Positions 35,808 to 48,659 of a stretch of 64,000 nt of DNA are shown here, piece by piece. Every line of letters starts with the position of its first letter. Position 1 is the first letter of the stretch. The position numbers were made by a program, and so were the translations under genes. The notes beneath the pieces are model-generated. The model saw nothing but the letters and a program-made list of their open reading frames with translations. It searched no databases and was not told the DNA's origin. The DNA is taken from NCBI RefSeq assembly GCF_014805625.2, contig NW_023998415.1, positions 24,011,659 to 24,075,658 of the forward strand, given 5' to 3'. This stretch comes from Glossina fuscipes. Its lineage: Eukaryota; Arthropoda; Insecta; Diptera; Glossinidae.

Positions 35808-37517
35808 GTAAAGTCAAAAGGAATCTTTCTGTTATGGCTTTTTTAATACATTTACTAAAAAAATATTAGGACTGTTTAACAGTGTCTTAGAGAAGCGTGA
35901 AACGGACGATGAAATTGATCTTTGCACATATGCTGTGCGCCAATTAGAGATTATAAAGAAGGAGAATGAACTCCTTAACATGCATTTTCAGATGTGGAAT
36001 CATCGTTGGAATAAATTGGAAGGAATGCTTAATGTTTTCGAAGCAGTGTTGAAAAACATAGAGAATTATGTAACAACTCGATATTCCGATATTGAGGATC
36101 TCAAGACAATAATTACAAACATTTCCAGTAAGGAATGTGAACAAGAGGATATTTTGCCTAAAATTAGCTCAATGATTGTTGATAACAATCAACTATTAAT
36201 GGCAGATATCGATAAGAAATTTGAGCCCCTATCGCAAATCAAAGGACTCGTAATAACGGAGCATGATGGAATTTTGCGAATTGAAGAAAGACTAACGGCT
36301 CTTAGTGACCTGAGTGAAAAATTCCTAAAAAGCGAAGAAATGCAAAAAGTCACATTGTCTGAGATTAATGCAACGATTAATAGCAACCATTATGGAATGA
36401 TTGATGCGATTGATAAAAAATTTGAACCTTTACTTCAACTTCAAGATTTGGTGACCAAAGAGCATCAAGGAATTTCGAATATTGAGAAAAATCTCATTAT
36501 TATTGACGACTTAAGTAAAAAACTGTCAGATCAAATTTTATATCTTTCTTATGTGAAAGAAAATCAGCATTTATTAACGGACTTGTCCACTAGACTTGCT
36601 AAGATTGGTATGTAAATGAGTGAGAGCTTTCTTTTTATGATTAATGTCGAAAATTTCTTCTAGAGCAAAGTGTACCGGAAATTATGTAAGTGAGTTCATA
36701 TTCTCTTTAGTCATGTTCTTTCTAATCGGTTCTCGCGTACAGTGATTACGATTTATATCCTTCAAATTGCGTGGAATACGATAAGCGGTATTGTGACAAT
36801 AATTTATGCCATATAAAGCATCCGAAAGGTATAAGACAAAGCCTTTTAGTCTCTTGCTTTAATCACACTATTCACGGGGATGGTTGGTTGGTTATACAAA
36901 AACGCATGGACGGTTCAGTTGACTTTTATCGCAATTGGGCTGAGTACAAAACTGGTTTCGGAAATATTTCGGGGGAATTTTGGATAGGCTTGGATCATTT
37001 GCATGCCCTTACAACGCTGCACGATAGACAAGAGTTGCTAATAATTTTAGAAGATTTCGAAAATGTCACTAAACATGTAAAATACGATTCATTTGTGGTC
37101 GGTAACGAAGAAGAAAAATATATATTGAAGAATGTGGGCGAAAACACAGGCGATGCAGGTGTAGCGTTTGCTCGGCATCAAGGCTATCAATTTACTACAA
37201 TCGACAATGACAACGATATCGATGATGATAATTGCGCCCGAACGCGAATGGGCGGATGGTGGTATCTGAACTGTTTCTGGTGGTTAGTGGTTGTGCAAAT
37301 TTTTACATAATATAATAATTGAAATGAACTCCACTTCGCTTCATTTCATTTCAGTAATTTGAATGGCAAATATTATAGCACCGGTCATGGCCCGAACGAA
37401 GCACTTCATTCTGGTATTAGTTGGCTTGGTTTTCACGATTATGACTATTCGATGAAATTTGTCCAAATGATGATTCGACCGCATCGCGTAGGCACATCAC
37501 AAACTAAATCCAACTGA
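35732..37517 (+). CDS. secreted fibrinogen-related protein with coiled coil (five exons, 511 residues)
   Basis: The exons are 35732-35807, 35870-36607, 36664-36685, 36743-37279 and 37355-37517, and all phases join. Residues 1-19 form a signal peptide (Phe-Ile-Ala-Phe-Phe-Leu-Phe-Ala-Leu). Residues about 40-275 look like coiled coil, rich in Leu, Ile, Glu and Lys, and hold two diverged units starting with Ile-Asp-Lys-Lys-Phe-Glu-Pro-Leu at 139 and 206. Residues about 288-505 are a fibrinogen C-terminal domain: Gly-Asp-Gly-Trp-Leu-Val-Ile-Gln-Lys-Arg, Gly-Glu-Phe-Trp-Ile-Gly-Leu-Asp, an Asp-rich calcium-site-like loop, Gly-Trp-Trp-Tyr, and Asn-Leu-Asn-Gly-Lys-Tyr-Tyr. Insect members of this family bind carbohydrates or receptors outside the cell and often act in immunity or adhesion (family knowledge); the coiled coil suggests oligomers (inference). 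I do not recognise a one-to-one Drosophila orthologue. The gene stands alone, with no related copy in the window. Confidence 0.9.
35870..36607 (+). CDS. fibrinogen-related gene exon 2 (coiled coil)
   Basis: A 738-nt exon encoding residues 27-271, almost entirely predicted helix. It carries both copies of the Asp-Lys-Lys-Phe-Glu-Pro-Leu unit, 201 bp apart at 36208 and 36409. The donor is GTATGT at 36608; reading through it hits a stop after two codons. Confidence 0.92.
36664..36685 (+). CDS. fibrinogen-related gene exon 3 (22-nt micro-exon)
   Basis: The segment lies between acceptor TTCTTCTAG and donor GTAAGTGAG. It adds Glu-Gln-Ser-Val-Pro-Glu-Ile and restores the frame between exon 2 (ends after one base of a codon) and exon 4 (begins with the last base of a codon). 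Joining exon 2 directly to exon 4 would break the frame, which supports this micro-exon. Confidence 0.8.
36743..37279 (+). CDS. fibrinogen-related gene exon 4 (most of the fibrinogen domain)
   Basis: The acceptor is CGCGTACAG. It encodes Asp-Tyr-Asp-Leu-Tyr-Pro-Ser-Asn-Cys through Trp-Trp-Tyr-Leu-Asn-Cys-Phe. The only GT donor with the right phase is GTGGTT at 37280, which is weak. It produces a Cys where related proteins usually have a Ser or Thr before Asn-Leu-Asn-Gly. If the donor is not used, the frame continues about 10 codons to a stop at 37308-37310. Confidence 0.88.
37355..37517 (+). CDS. fibrinogen-related gene exon 5 (C terminus)
   Basis: The acceptor is CATTTCATTTCAG. It encodes Asn-Leu-Asn-Gly-Lys-Tyr-Tyr, Gly-Ile-Ser-Trp and Met-Lys-Phe-Val-Gln-Met-Met-Ile-Arg-Pro, the standard end of the fibrinogen fold, then a short tail and TGA at 37515-37517. 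Confidence 0.92.
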
Positions 37518-37544
37518 CTTCTTAGAAATAGCACTGATATTTAG

Positions 37545-37760
37545 TTACCATTTTTACGCCCTACACCACTTATGGTATCGAGTATATTCGGTTTGCAAGC
37601 AAGGACGTGTTCGCAACACCTATCAGAACTTGCATTCGATTCGTACTTTATTATACCGATCGATTCAAAATCATTTCCTGAATTGGCATATCTGTCCGTC
37701 TCATAAGCGCCCACACATTTTTGTGCCGCAATTTTGAAATGTTTCGACGAAATTTGGTAC
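37545..37760 (+). repeat. dispersed repeat family copy D
   Basis: TACGCCCTACACCACTTATG is followed by ATCTGTCCGTCTC and GAAATTTGGTACATTG, in the same order as the 61.3-kb copy. It starts about 30 bases after the fibrinogen-related gene stop, so it may form part of that gene's 3' UTR. Confidence 0.5.
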
Positions 37761-40700
37761 ATTGACGCATTCTAACCGCAAGACGAGCACACTTAAATGG
37801 GAAAGGTCCACTTCTGTACACTCCATGGTGGAAATAAGATGTATTAAGATATATTTATATGGAAAATAGATTAGGAATCTAATCGGTCTTCAACAAAAAA
37901 ATTCGATTCGACAAGCTTATACCTTGTTGTTTCACGTTTTACTCCCGCTCAAATATATATATAGGCGTGTACGAAAATCCTTTCTATATATCGAAATAAG
38001 ATATAATTTTTGCAAAGTGGTATTCGGTATATAAGGGTCGGACTTGTCCGACTGTACAGTTTTTACTTATTTTTAAATCGTATTACTGTCATTACATCGT
38101 ACGATATTGATCGCAACTGTCTCTGATTCATTTGTCTGGCCAGGCGTAACGAACGCTATTCATTAACATTTTTATGTATTCTCTATGATCATCAATAATA
38201 ATTATTTTATTGAATACATAAATAAAATTCGCATTATTTCTGCTGGGCTGGACGGTGATCCATCACTAAAAACTTGTTCCATCAGTTGCGAATTTTTCGC
38301 AAAAATTGTATAGGGTTTAGGACGTTGACCCCGCAATTTACAACTGTCTCTAAAGAGGCTGTTTGCATTGAATATGTTTAAATATGAAGCATTAAGCAAC
38401 CAAGACAGTCGGACAACTTCAACCATTAAGTGCCAGAACAAATTATTCATTGCATCACTCATTCTGGTCAAGGCGATTTTTAGGTAGACGAACCATCAGG
38501 AAACTCCCCGAAAGGCCTTTCCGTCTGCTTAGTCGCCAAGGCTAAGAATTAAAGATGATAACTCTCCACAATCTCTACATCTCCCTGATACCTGGCAACT
38601 ATTTTGTACGACTCAAGACAATACTTTTCCTAGCATATATAGGTACACTTGCATTTGGATTCCTCATACAATCCCGGACTCTAAATCGTTATTATTTTTT
38701 CTCATAGATCTTCAATACCTGCGCAGAAATGTGGACAATGGGACAACTCCTATCTTGTTCTCAATTCAGATGCTTCGTTTTAGGTTGACAGCGTCATATC
38801 AGCGTGAATATAAAGAAAGGAAATGTTCATGAAAAAGATTTTCCTATTAATCCCTTCAGTTTTGTGAGAGGAGATTACCGTCGAGGAGAAGAGTCAGTTA
38901 CCATGGAATTATATCGTGGCTTTTAAACATTCTCAATACCCAAACACTTTTGACCGAACGTTAACGAGGAATGTACTTTTCCAGCTCAGATATCTATCAA
39001 TAGCTATTCTGTCTGCCTTAGAACTCACCTTATGCATCTATTGAGAACTCTAGTACGTCTCTAGTAGTTTGTCAAAAATATTAAAATAAAAGAAATAGAT
39101 AAATAAATAAAGTATGAGTTAATATTTATAATTGTTATATAATATTATTTATAGTACTTTGGTAACTTTGTTGTTGGTGCTTTGTTTTTTAACAGCCATT
39201 CGAGTTTTTACTTTAATGGGAAAAGTTAAATAAGCATTCATAAAAATCACATTTTTCCATAAAAAAGTTATAGTAACTGCCAAGTAAACTAAAAGCTTCC
39301 TAACATGAAAGAGGATATAGTTAGTAAAGAAAAAAAGTTAAAATATGAAAAAAAAAAAAACGAAATCTTTAAGTAAAATATTTACCTGATAACCATCAAA
39401 CACATTACAACTGAGTTCGAATATCAAACTGAATCATTGCATATGTTATAGTTTTGAAAATCCCAAAAAATAGTTTCCCCTTTACCTTCGCCCATACGCG
39501 CTTACAACAAGTAGGAGATGATACGTTCAGTATACTTTATCAAAAGATCGAACTTTCATAAGTTGACATAAGAAATGTCACGATTTGAGCTGAGAAAATG
39601 TATTATAGAACAAGAAAAGGAACGCATGAAGCGAGATTTTGTCCAGGTTATGCCCATAATTGGGCAAGGGAAGTAATTCTTCAAAATCTTGCAGTATTGT
39701 GCATATAATATAATATAAAGCAGTGCATATAGAATTGAAAGTGCATTGGTAGCCAATATTTACTTTAAAACGAAATGTTATGTGTACGTTTGTTTTTGTT
39801 GAATTTTTCATTAAAAAGAAACGTTTGTTAAAAAGAAAATTGTAGGCTTAATGCCAAAATATCGTATTTGCATGCCCGAACAGTAGGATACATTATATGC
39901 TAAGCAAACGCAACATGGCATGCAGTGACTTAAATGCTTGCCTGCCAGCTTGCATGCGTGATGCCCTCTGCAAGGCATACATTTTTTTTTAACTATGTAG
40001 TAGATGTTATATCCGTTTCCTGTTTTTGTCGCTTGCAAATTTTGGAGCAATGCCGTATACGAGTCTTTTATGAGGCGTTAACTTAACCATATTTATGATT
40101 ATGGTTTTGGAGAAATGTTAAATTCAGTCAACTGTTAAAACGAATAGTAATTCATAAAAATGACTACGGGGTTCTAATGGCTGCACACACGCAGGCATAT
40201 ATATATATATATATATGTTTATGAAAAAAACAAAAAATTCATATATATTCTGATTCAATTTAATTTAATGAAATCTCTTGCAAAAATTTAAATACGTCTG
40301 AGTAAAACTTTTTCAAAACATTGCGTTAATTTAATCTTATATTTTGCACTTCACTTGGAACGTATACGTGATTCATCATCCGATTCCGTGCATCTGATTC
40401 TTTATTATATATATTAATCGGCCATAAGAATTGATCTAATCACGTCCGGGGGTCAATTCGCTTGTTTTGAGTAAAAATGAAAAAAGTCTTTACAATTTTT
40501 TTCGATAGGATTTATTGACAACGATGTTGTACAGATCTTTTGTAGGATTGAGAACTTCGAAGCAGCCTGGCATTTTTATGCGTATCTCTTATGCGCATTT
40601 TCAGAAAACAAAAATGAAACTATGTAGTCAATCCGTATTAAAACAAGTCAAAAATGTGCTAAACTTGAAGATTTGTAAACAACGAATCATTTCAATACAT

Positions 40701-41713
40701 ATATATGTATATACATTATTATTATTATTTTTTTTTTAAATTACTTGTAATGCTTTGCATTCATTTTATATGCATATTATTATGAATATTGTTATGAATA
40801 ATGTTTCATGCTAATGGGAAATGTGTGAAGATAAATTTGAATTCAGGTAACACGAATAATGACAGAGGTCTCTCTTAACTGAGCTCTGTAAACAGCGTAA
40901 ACGGGGTGTGTGGAAAATTACACAAACAAAGGGACACTCATGGTCAAATTGATTTAGAAAATGATTCTGATACGGTTAATAGCAGAAAAAGTGAGTCTAT
41001 ATCGAGCAGTTCTGGGCGTTTCACATGTAGCGTCATGAAAATTAATTAATTTGGTCAGAGAAAATTTTTCTATGAAACGAGACAAAGAAAAAATTACGGA
41101 TTTCCGTAATCTTTATCTTTCACCTGATAAAAAAAAAATTATTTTGAAACTAACTTAACAAAACTGTCATAGAAACTGTTGATAGAAAGCTGAGAAAGCG
41201 GACTCATTTTTAATTTCCGTCTAATATGCGAATCATTTAGTTTTCTGGATAGAATGCAATTAAGCTTTGTCTGTAGACGCAACATTTATTTGATAACCAT
41301 CAGCATGTGATTCACTAAAAAATTGTAAAAGAGTATTAGAAGTTCACTGTGTATACTCTGCTCGATAGCAATGTTTCCAAAATAAAATTAAGAATGATAT
41401 GTGTAGAGCTCACAACCTCATGATTCGGGGAATTCATTGATTGTAAGACCGAAATCAAGGGAAACAGTTTCAACGGTTATATTTATCGTAAATAGTTTTT
41501 ACTTTGTATTTGTGTCAATTAATCGGGCAAACTTAACGCTTTATAACTTCGACATCGTGCGCGAAAACTTTTCTTTGAGATCAACAGTCGCCTCAAGATA
41601 TGAACGCGCCTTCTAATGTTGTTGGTATGAAACCCATCACCGCATTGATTGATTTTGTCGTTCGTTATACAAGAACAGATCTCAAGCCAGGCTTTCCTTA
41701 GTACTTTTAATAT

Positions 41714-41738
41714 CCCCCCCCCCGCGCGCCCCCCACCC
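41714..41738 (-). repeat. C-run / CGCGCG tract, G-quadruplex candidate on minus strand
   Basis: Ten C, then GCGCG, six C, A and three C in an otherwise AT-rich region. The minus strand has G-runs of 3, 6 and 10 and could fold into a quadruplex. Confidence 0.6.
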
Positions 41739-44700
41739 TTCTATCAGTTGTTATAATAGTCTAAAAAAGTCTCCACCAATCGACAAGTGCATCTGTAACT
41801 GGCTTGTCTCGAAAGCGATTATCCCGCGGACAGCAGTTATTGCGCCCACTGCTGTGGATATCAAACTAATGAAATGCAAGTTAAAGCGGGTACACGGCAG
41901 AGTTAAGTTTTGTTCTATTGGCACTAATCTGTTCGAAGTCCTTACCAAGATTTTGATCTTATAACTCAATTTGATATTCTATTCTTTATTTCTTTTATAT
42001 ATCATATCAATGCGAAATATGGTACGAAATATGTAAATAATTCACAAAATCTATTACTCTACGTTACATCTTACATCGCTTGGAGTTTGTTTCTCTAATA
42101 TTTCACTTCCTTTCATCTTGTTGGAGAATGCGGTCATTTCTCGTTGTATTTCTATTGTTCTTCTATATAAGCAGAAGCATTTTAAAAGATTACCTCAGAT
42201 TATGAAAGATCACGGTTGACGAAGATTCGTAGAAGAATCGTTAAAGTAAGTATATTGTGTTTAACTAAACATTCGTTTGTGTCGCAGGGTCGCATGCTCC
42301 CTCGGTCAACGTAGACTGAAAACTTGCTTTTACGTTAATTTATTTCAATTTTTATAAACTACTACACACCCTTCTCTCTTAGCACACTTATGATAAGGGT
42401 GTTTTAAAGTTATATAAATGTATGCTGTGCTCAGCTTTTCATTGAACCAATTTCGTATATCTTGTTATTTTCAGAATTATTCTTTGATTCGTGTTAACGT
42501 CTGTCCGTTCGTCAGTGTGCTTTTATAGGGTGCAATTTCTGGAATATTTTGAAGGAAGTTAAGCATAGAGTTGTACTGGATAGTCGATGGGACGTGACTA
42601 TAGTGTTTAAACTTGTTCCCTAATCCCAATAGGTGGAAAGACGACCAGACGTGTCTTAAAATTTTATTATTTTTTTTTTAATCAGCAGCAATAGCAAATG
42701 CGAAGGCAAGCCTAATCGATCGAAAGAGCTTTGACTGTTTGCATAAGTAGTAGAAGTTGATTGATGATTTTAACGAGACCAAGTCCTTGAAATCAAGTCC
42801 CACAACGCCATTCAAGCCAAACAAGAGATAGCTGATAAAAACAATGCAAACATTGGTTATCAGCAAACATTTTTTTGCATTATCTCAAGTTCTTTTCACC
42901 GTTGTTTGTTAAAAATGCCAAAGAAATTGGTGCAAACTGAGATTACAAACTTGTTTGGCAACTGAGTAAACCAAAAGAGTCAGATAATTAACGCCAAGAA
43001 ATCACTGTATGCGACATTTGCCAATTGATTGAGTTCAGTGGGAAAACCAGCCATAACGAGATCAGGAGTTAATATCCAGCGAGCGTATTCTGGTCGATGT
43101 CGGTTATACTTTACAACCTAGTGGGAGGAAAATTTTTCTTACTCTTTCATTTACGTAGAAATTCGGGTCTTCCCATTAACAGGCCGCCGATACGTCGATG
43201 GGGCTATATCTTCATATTGATATATATGCAATTGTAAAACTTAAATCGGGAAATTTAACACACTCTAAGGACTAAACCGTGCATTTGTAATGACAATGTT
43301 GATATTCAGTCATGATAGCATAACATATTTACCCATGTATAGAGGTGCACACAAAAAACATAAGTAAAAGTTTGCGTGCTCTATTGTATTAAGTTTTCAG
43401 GTATATATATATATATATATGTATACATAGAAAATTATACAAACTTATGTGTACATATAAATGCTTACAGGGACTTTAATGTACTTTTCTGTGTATTCAT
43501 CTATAAAAATGATTACAATGTTAAAGTTTCTTTGAACTGTGCATACGAGCGGATGTGTGCGTATTTGTCTACTTAACTTATGAGAAGTTTATTAACTAAA
43601 TCATTTCATTTGTGAAATTTTGTAATATATTTTCTGAATTCTGTGTGAACAATATTAAAAAGACAAATCAATCGTGACTGGCCAAAGCCAACGATATAAG
43701 TATAAAATCTCCATAAAATGATTTGTGTCCTTAAAGAAGCAAAATATACTCATACACGAAAACGCGCACAATAAATAGTGAACGAGATCAGACATGAGTG
43801 AAGTGTATCGTATGGGTCTATTGTAATGGTTTCCATCTGATCGGATAAGTTGAAACATATCGGAAAGATAACAGAGCTTTCTATGTAAGCAAAGGTCTTA
43901 GTGATAAAGCAAAAGGCAAAGCTTAAAGCGAGGAGTACGCGCAGTGCGCGTGCGACCCGCATTTAGGGATCTAGCCATTCCATATGCCTCACTTATTGCA
44001 CTCTTTTATATATATATATATATGTATTTTTTGCTTCAATAAGAATAATTTCTCAATATTACTCTCATATGGTCAGAGAGAAATGGGGAGAGTGATAAAG
44101 AGAGCGGGCGCAGCCTAAGAGAGAGCTATGTCTGTATCGACCGAGCTACGATCATGAATTAATCCTAATTAGAGTCGGACTGCCGTATTGAGGATTGGAC
44201 CAAAGCATGCCGATTTGATGGTCACATTGGGGGGAAAACATTGTTGGCGAACACCTATTGGTCTCGGTTTGAAAGACATGATATTATAATAGTTTATTGT
44301 TGTTAAAGTGACGGAATTGTTAAAAAAAGCACGGGCTAAAATTTCACGTCATAAGCAAACACCTGTCAAGAATGGTTTTGGTGTTCCTTCAAGCATTGAA
44401 AAATTATCAAAAAGTAGAGAATTTAATATATACCCAATAGAACAAAGACTTATACGGACAAGTTATGAAGTTATGAAGACATGATCAAATTATTAGTGGA
44501 TAATGCGCTTTCATATAATACGGAAAAAAATTGGAAATGTAAACGCACACAAGCACGTTAAATGAAGTGTATAAACCAGATATCTAAAGAGTGATATTAA
44601 CAACGAAATCTTTAATAAAGTACAGGATGTGATAAAATCGTTAAAAATCATTGATTAGTTCAAGAAGATTTATTCCCATCACAAATCCTAGCCGATACCT

Positions 44701-46257
44701 ACTACGCTACCAGTAACCTCTTGACAAAATGATTGTCGCAATTCGTAATTTTGGAACGCTAACGCCCTACATTGCACCACATCCCGACCATTTTACAAGC
44801 AATAAAATTTGTCAATTGATAAATATGAACGAGACGTACATTTAATAATGCTCGATTTATTAGCTTCGCAATAGGTACAGCGGTCAAAAGAATGCAAACG
44901 GTTCTTGTATCAATACAAAAACAAAAAAAAAATTACTGTTAATTGATTGCTTGCAAACTGATAAAATAAAAAAGGAACCTTTTGGCCCAGATGGATGAAA
45001 AAATTAATAGAAAAAAGACTAGCTTCGAGAAAGAAGAAGGAGATCTCTGATCAAGACAACGTACCGATCCACAACTAAAGATATCATAAGAGCAAATTCT
45101 ATTCTATTCATTAGATCAGAGCTCCTCTGATTTTCATTTACTCCCAAGCTTCAAGAGGTTTTGAATTAAATTTGAAAGTGTCTCTTATCGCTTATAAAGC
45201 GATACCGTTCGTAGAGAGATATTATGAACACCATTCGAAAAATCGCAACGGTAAAGGAAGGTATATGAATATGGAGAATCGCTGGAAATAATATATAATA
45301 GGGCAGGTTGTACTTAATGATATTTCAACAAATTCGTTCGTATCCTCGCGTTGTTGCATTTTTAGGGCGACAAGACATTGATCAATTTAATAACTAGTTC
45401 GAAATGGTCTTGAACTGAATGTTCACAGCCGAAACAAATTCATATAAGATCCGGTTAGAGGTAAGCGTTCCCTAGTTGAATCAATTCCGTCTGAGGCATG
45501 TGAAAATACGAGCAATCCGTCTTCAGATACATCAAATATATAATCATTAACGATTCACGTGCCATATCAAAGATTGGCATGAAATTTATCACAAATACAA
45601 ACTAAAATCAGTTCGACGCATTTCATAGGTAGGATTGAAATTATTCCGTAACACCCTAAGCTTAAGCTTGCAATTAGCGAAGGAACTTCGTTCTTTCAAA
45701 CTAGAGGTATTCAAGATTCGTATCAAGGTGAATGCAATTTTTTGGTTTGTTTACTTTTTTATGATTATTATTATTAAACTCAGCGGGAGCATGTTTTAAT
45801 ACCTCTTTTGTTAGCTTTTTATGGTTTTTTTTCGCTTATTTTGCCACCGTTGTTATTGTAATTTTAAACATGCAAAGCAACAAACATGAATTGTTGTTAT
45901 TATTGTCGCCATTGCAGCTATGAGTAAACGGAAAAATCAAGTTTTTATCGATTTTGATTTTTTCGTTTTCCTTTTCATTCATTTACGCTCGTACATAGCA
46001 TAACGTAAGCAAACATAATGGTAATGTAAGGCAATATATGTCGCTTTGAAAGAAGGCTTTAATTTTTTTTATTTGTACGTGTATGTCCATCGGCTAGGAA
46101 AGAATTTCTGACTTAGCAATTTTGCACGTTTAACAGACAACTGCAGGTTCATATTGTTGTGCAGCTGTGTTAGACTAAAATTATGGCAAATGTTCCATAA
46201 AAGAAATCATCAAACCTGAAATGTTTGACGGATGTCGTAAATGGCCAAGCAATGGAT

Positions 46258-46260
<3 letters not shown>

Positions 46261-46289
<29 letters not shown>
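46261..46289. repeat. (TA)n microsatellite
   Basis: A pure TA array of about 14 units. Confidence 0.9.
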
Positions 46290-46292
<3 letters not shown>

Positions 46293-47897
46293 TCGTGCGA
46301 ATTAACTAAATCAAATTAAACAATGCCCGATTAAATTTATATATAACGATCAGTTATAACGTAATGCACATAGTGGAGCGTAAAAGAGACACAAAAATTA
46401 TCCTTTACTCACGATCACATTCTAATCAAACATTCTGCTGCAGATATAATAGCAGTTCATTTAAACAAAAGCAAATAAAAAGACTTTACTCGAACAAAGC
46501 GGACTATTAAAGATCCCAACACCATTTCGATTTAAAAAATTCTTTACCTAAATTTGCTGTGACATTGTTGTCATGTAAAGTCTCACCACCAAAGTTGAAT
46601 TGCTGGGTGGAAGCGCTTAAACGGCGCTAATGCACTAAAGTCATTTCTGAAAAAATTCGCGGATAGTTTGGATGATATAACGGTACGTTTGGCGCATCCA
46701 ATAGGAGTTAAATGCTGTACTTACCTCATTACTACTTGACGGCCCAAGTTCCTGCTTTATGAACAAAAGAAAGAAAAAGTTGCTGATACCCATTCAAGTT
46801 TAGACGAGTGAAATGCTTAGCCGATCGGCCGCCAAATGAGGCGTCTTTTTAGACAATCGGTTAGGTGCCGGCAACCGATGTGTGCTCTAGCGCAAACTGC
46901 CAAAGATCTGTAAAGATCTAGTCAGTCCCCGGTGTGAAGCGATTGTGCTTAAATGACATTCACGAGGAGTTTGACCACTGTGTGCTGGCGTATTAGCATT
47001 TCAAGACACAATCGACAAATCTAGTTTTAAAGGAGCTCTAGGAAAAGCTATTAATAGTGTTCTCATTAAAATAAATTCATTGTTTTTAATCTTTATACGG
47101 GCACGTGTCATTCAACCTGTATCGGTAATAAATTCTTGTTTTCTCGCAGCTTCTTCTGTGGATGTGCATTTACTCTATCATCGCTTTCGGATATTACATT
47201 GCTATTGTATATGTGCGTTCCAGGTACAAAAGCGCATATCTGTGATTGCAAGGAAGGAAATGGAGGAAATTCTCATCAAAGTCAAAGGATAGGTGTTCAT
47301 CATCTTAGCCGAAGACGAATATGCAATGCATCTGCGCAACTCTTTTTCGTTACTATTAAACCATCAAGCGACTGATGCTACAAAGATAATCAAAAATAAA
47401 TGAAATGAACAGGTTCTCGTAGAACGTAAACCTAATTCGTCGTCGTCTCCTAAAGTACTGGCCATCGAATCTTGAATATGCTTATTTCCTCGAAGAGTTA
47501 GATTACTTTTAAAAGTTATGGGTGCGTAGACAATCGATTACACTGAATTTCTACGTCTGTTAAGACTAAAATAATGTATTCAACATTTCGTCTATTCGAT
47601 GGATGGCACAAAAATATATCCTTTTGTTGTTCAGATTAATAGTATTGTGGTTGTTCTTGCTTTTATTACGAGTACTGCTAGTTTGATAATCAACCGAAGT
47701 TAACAGATTGGGCTGCATACAGTGTATTCGTATGCGTTCGTGTAATTGTTTGTCAATTTACAATGTGTTGTTGGTTCATAATATTTTTCCTTTTTGTTTT
47801 TCGCTCATACTCTTGTTTAGCTATAAACTGTATAAGAAGCAATAATAAGCCACATATCGTTTTTCAGTCTTTGTCTTTTACGAAAGCAATAACAACA

Positions 47898-47967
47898 ATG
47901 GAAAAAAGTTCGTTAACCGTTCATGAACTACAAAAAATTACTAATGGATACATACATACATTAGCAG
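47898..47967 (+). CDS. weak candidate coding exon with good start context
   Basis: ATG is preceded by AACAACA, a good fly translation start context, and opens 23 codons starting Met-Glu-Lys-Ser-Ser-Leu-Thr-Val-His-Glu-Leu. They end one base before a possible donor, GCAG|GTAAAC. No partner exon or family match was found, and microsatellite follows at once, so it may be chance. Confidence 0.15.
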
Positions 47968-48006
47968 GTAAACAAGTAATATATAGATATACATATATAT
48001 ATATAT

Positions 48007-48017
<11 letters not shown>

Positions 48018-48037
<20 letters not shown>
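48018..48037. repeat. (AC)n microsatellite
   Basis: An AC array adjacent to a TA/CATA array. Confidence 0.85.
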
Positions 48038-48659
48038 TGTTTAATGTTAAACTAGTTGAATAGTATAAATGCAACGTTTGTTGGCTTTTCATCAAAGGTA
48101 AAAACCTAAGTATTCTTCGCTTAACTAAGCAACTCATCCTTGCACATACGATTTTTTGCAAACTGAAAATCAAGTTTATTTAGTGACTAACCGGTATAGA
48201 TATTATTTTGGTTAACTTATAAAAAGAAATTCATTATTACGGATCCGGACTTTGTAAACCTTTTTGAACGCTTAACTGGTCACATTTAACGCTTCAAAGC
48301 GTCCTAGGAAAATATATTTTTAAAGAGTTTCTCTTGAAAGTATGGGTCTATTGATAAGCCAAAAAAAAAAAAAAGGAAAAAAAACAACGTATTTAACATA
48401 TCATCTGTTCGATAGATGACGTGAAAGCTCATAGCTTTTCTTGTTGTTCAAATTAATACTAATGTCATTGTTATTGCTAACACGTTCGCAGCTAACAATA
48501 CAACTAAGAACGTTATAGCAGAACAACGCCGACTTTTAAATACTTTACCAGATTTTACCGGATAGGGGCGGAAAGTGGTCCAGCTTTATCAACATTAATT
48601 TTATTCTCTTATTAGTCTTCATCTATTTTTGTCATAAAGTCACAAGATCAATCACTGTT

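Larger units (their letters stand above)
37518..47897. other. non-coding stretch, no gene recognised
   Basis: About 10 kb of AT-rich sequence with no supported gene. It includes a plus-orientation dispersed repeat (37545-37760), TA arrays (40197-40216, 43401-43420, 44010-44024, 46261-46289) and an isolated C-rich tract at 41714-41738. Small open frames show no domain or splice support. Confidence 0.6.

Noticed and set aside
47136..47375. Cys-containing frame suggesting an EGF-like module
   Set aside because: The Cys spacing does not fit an EGF domain and there is no exon support.
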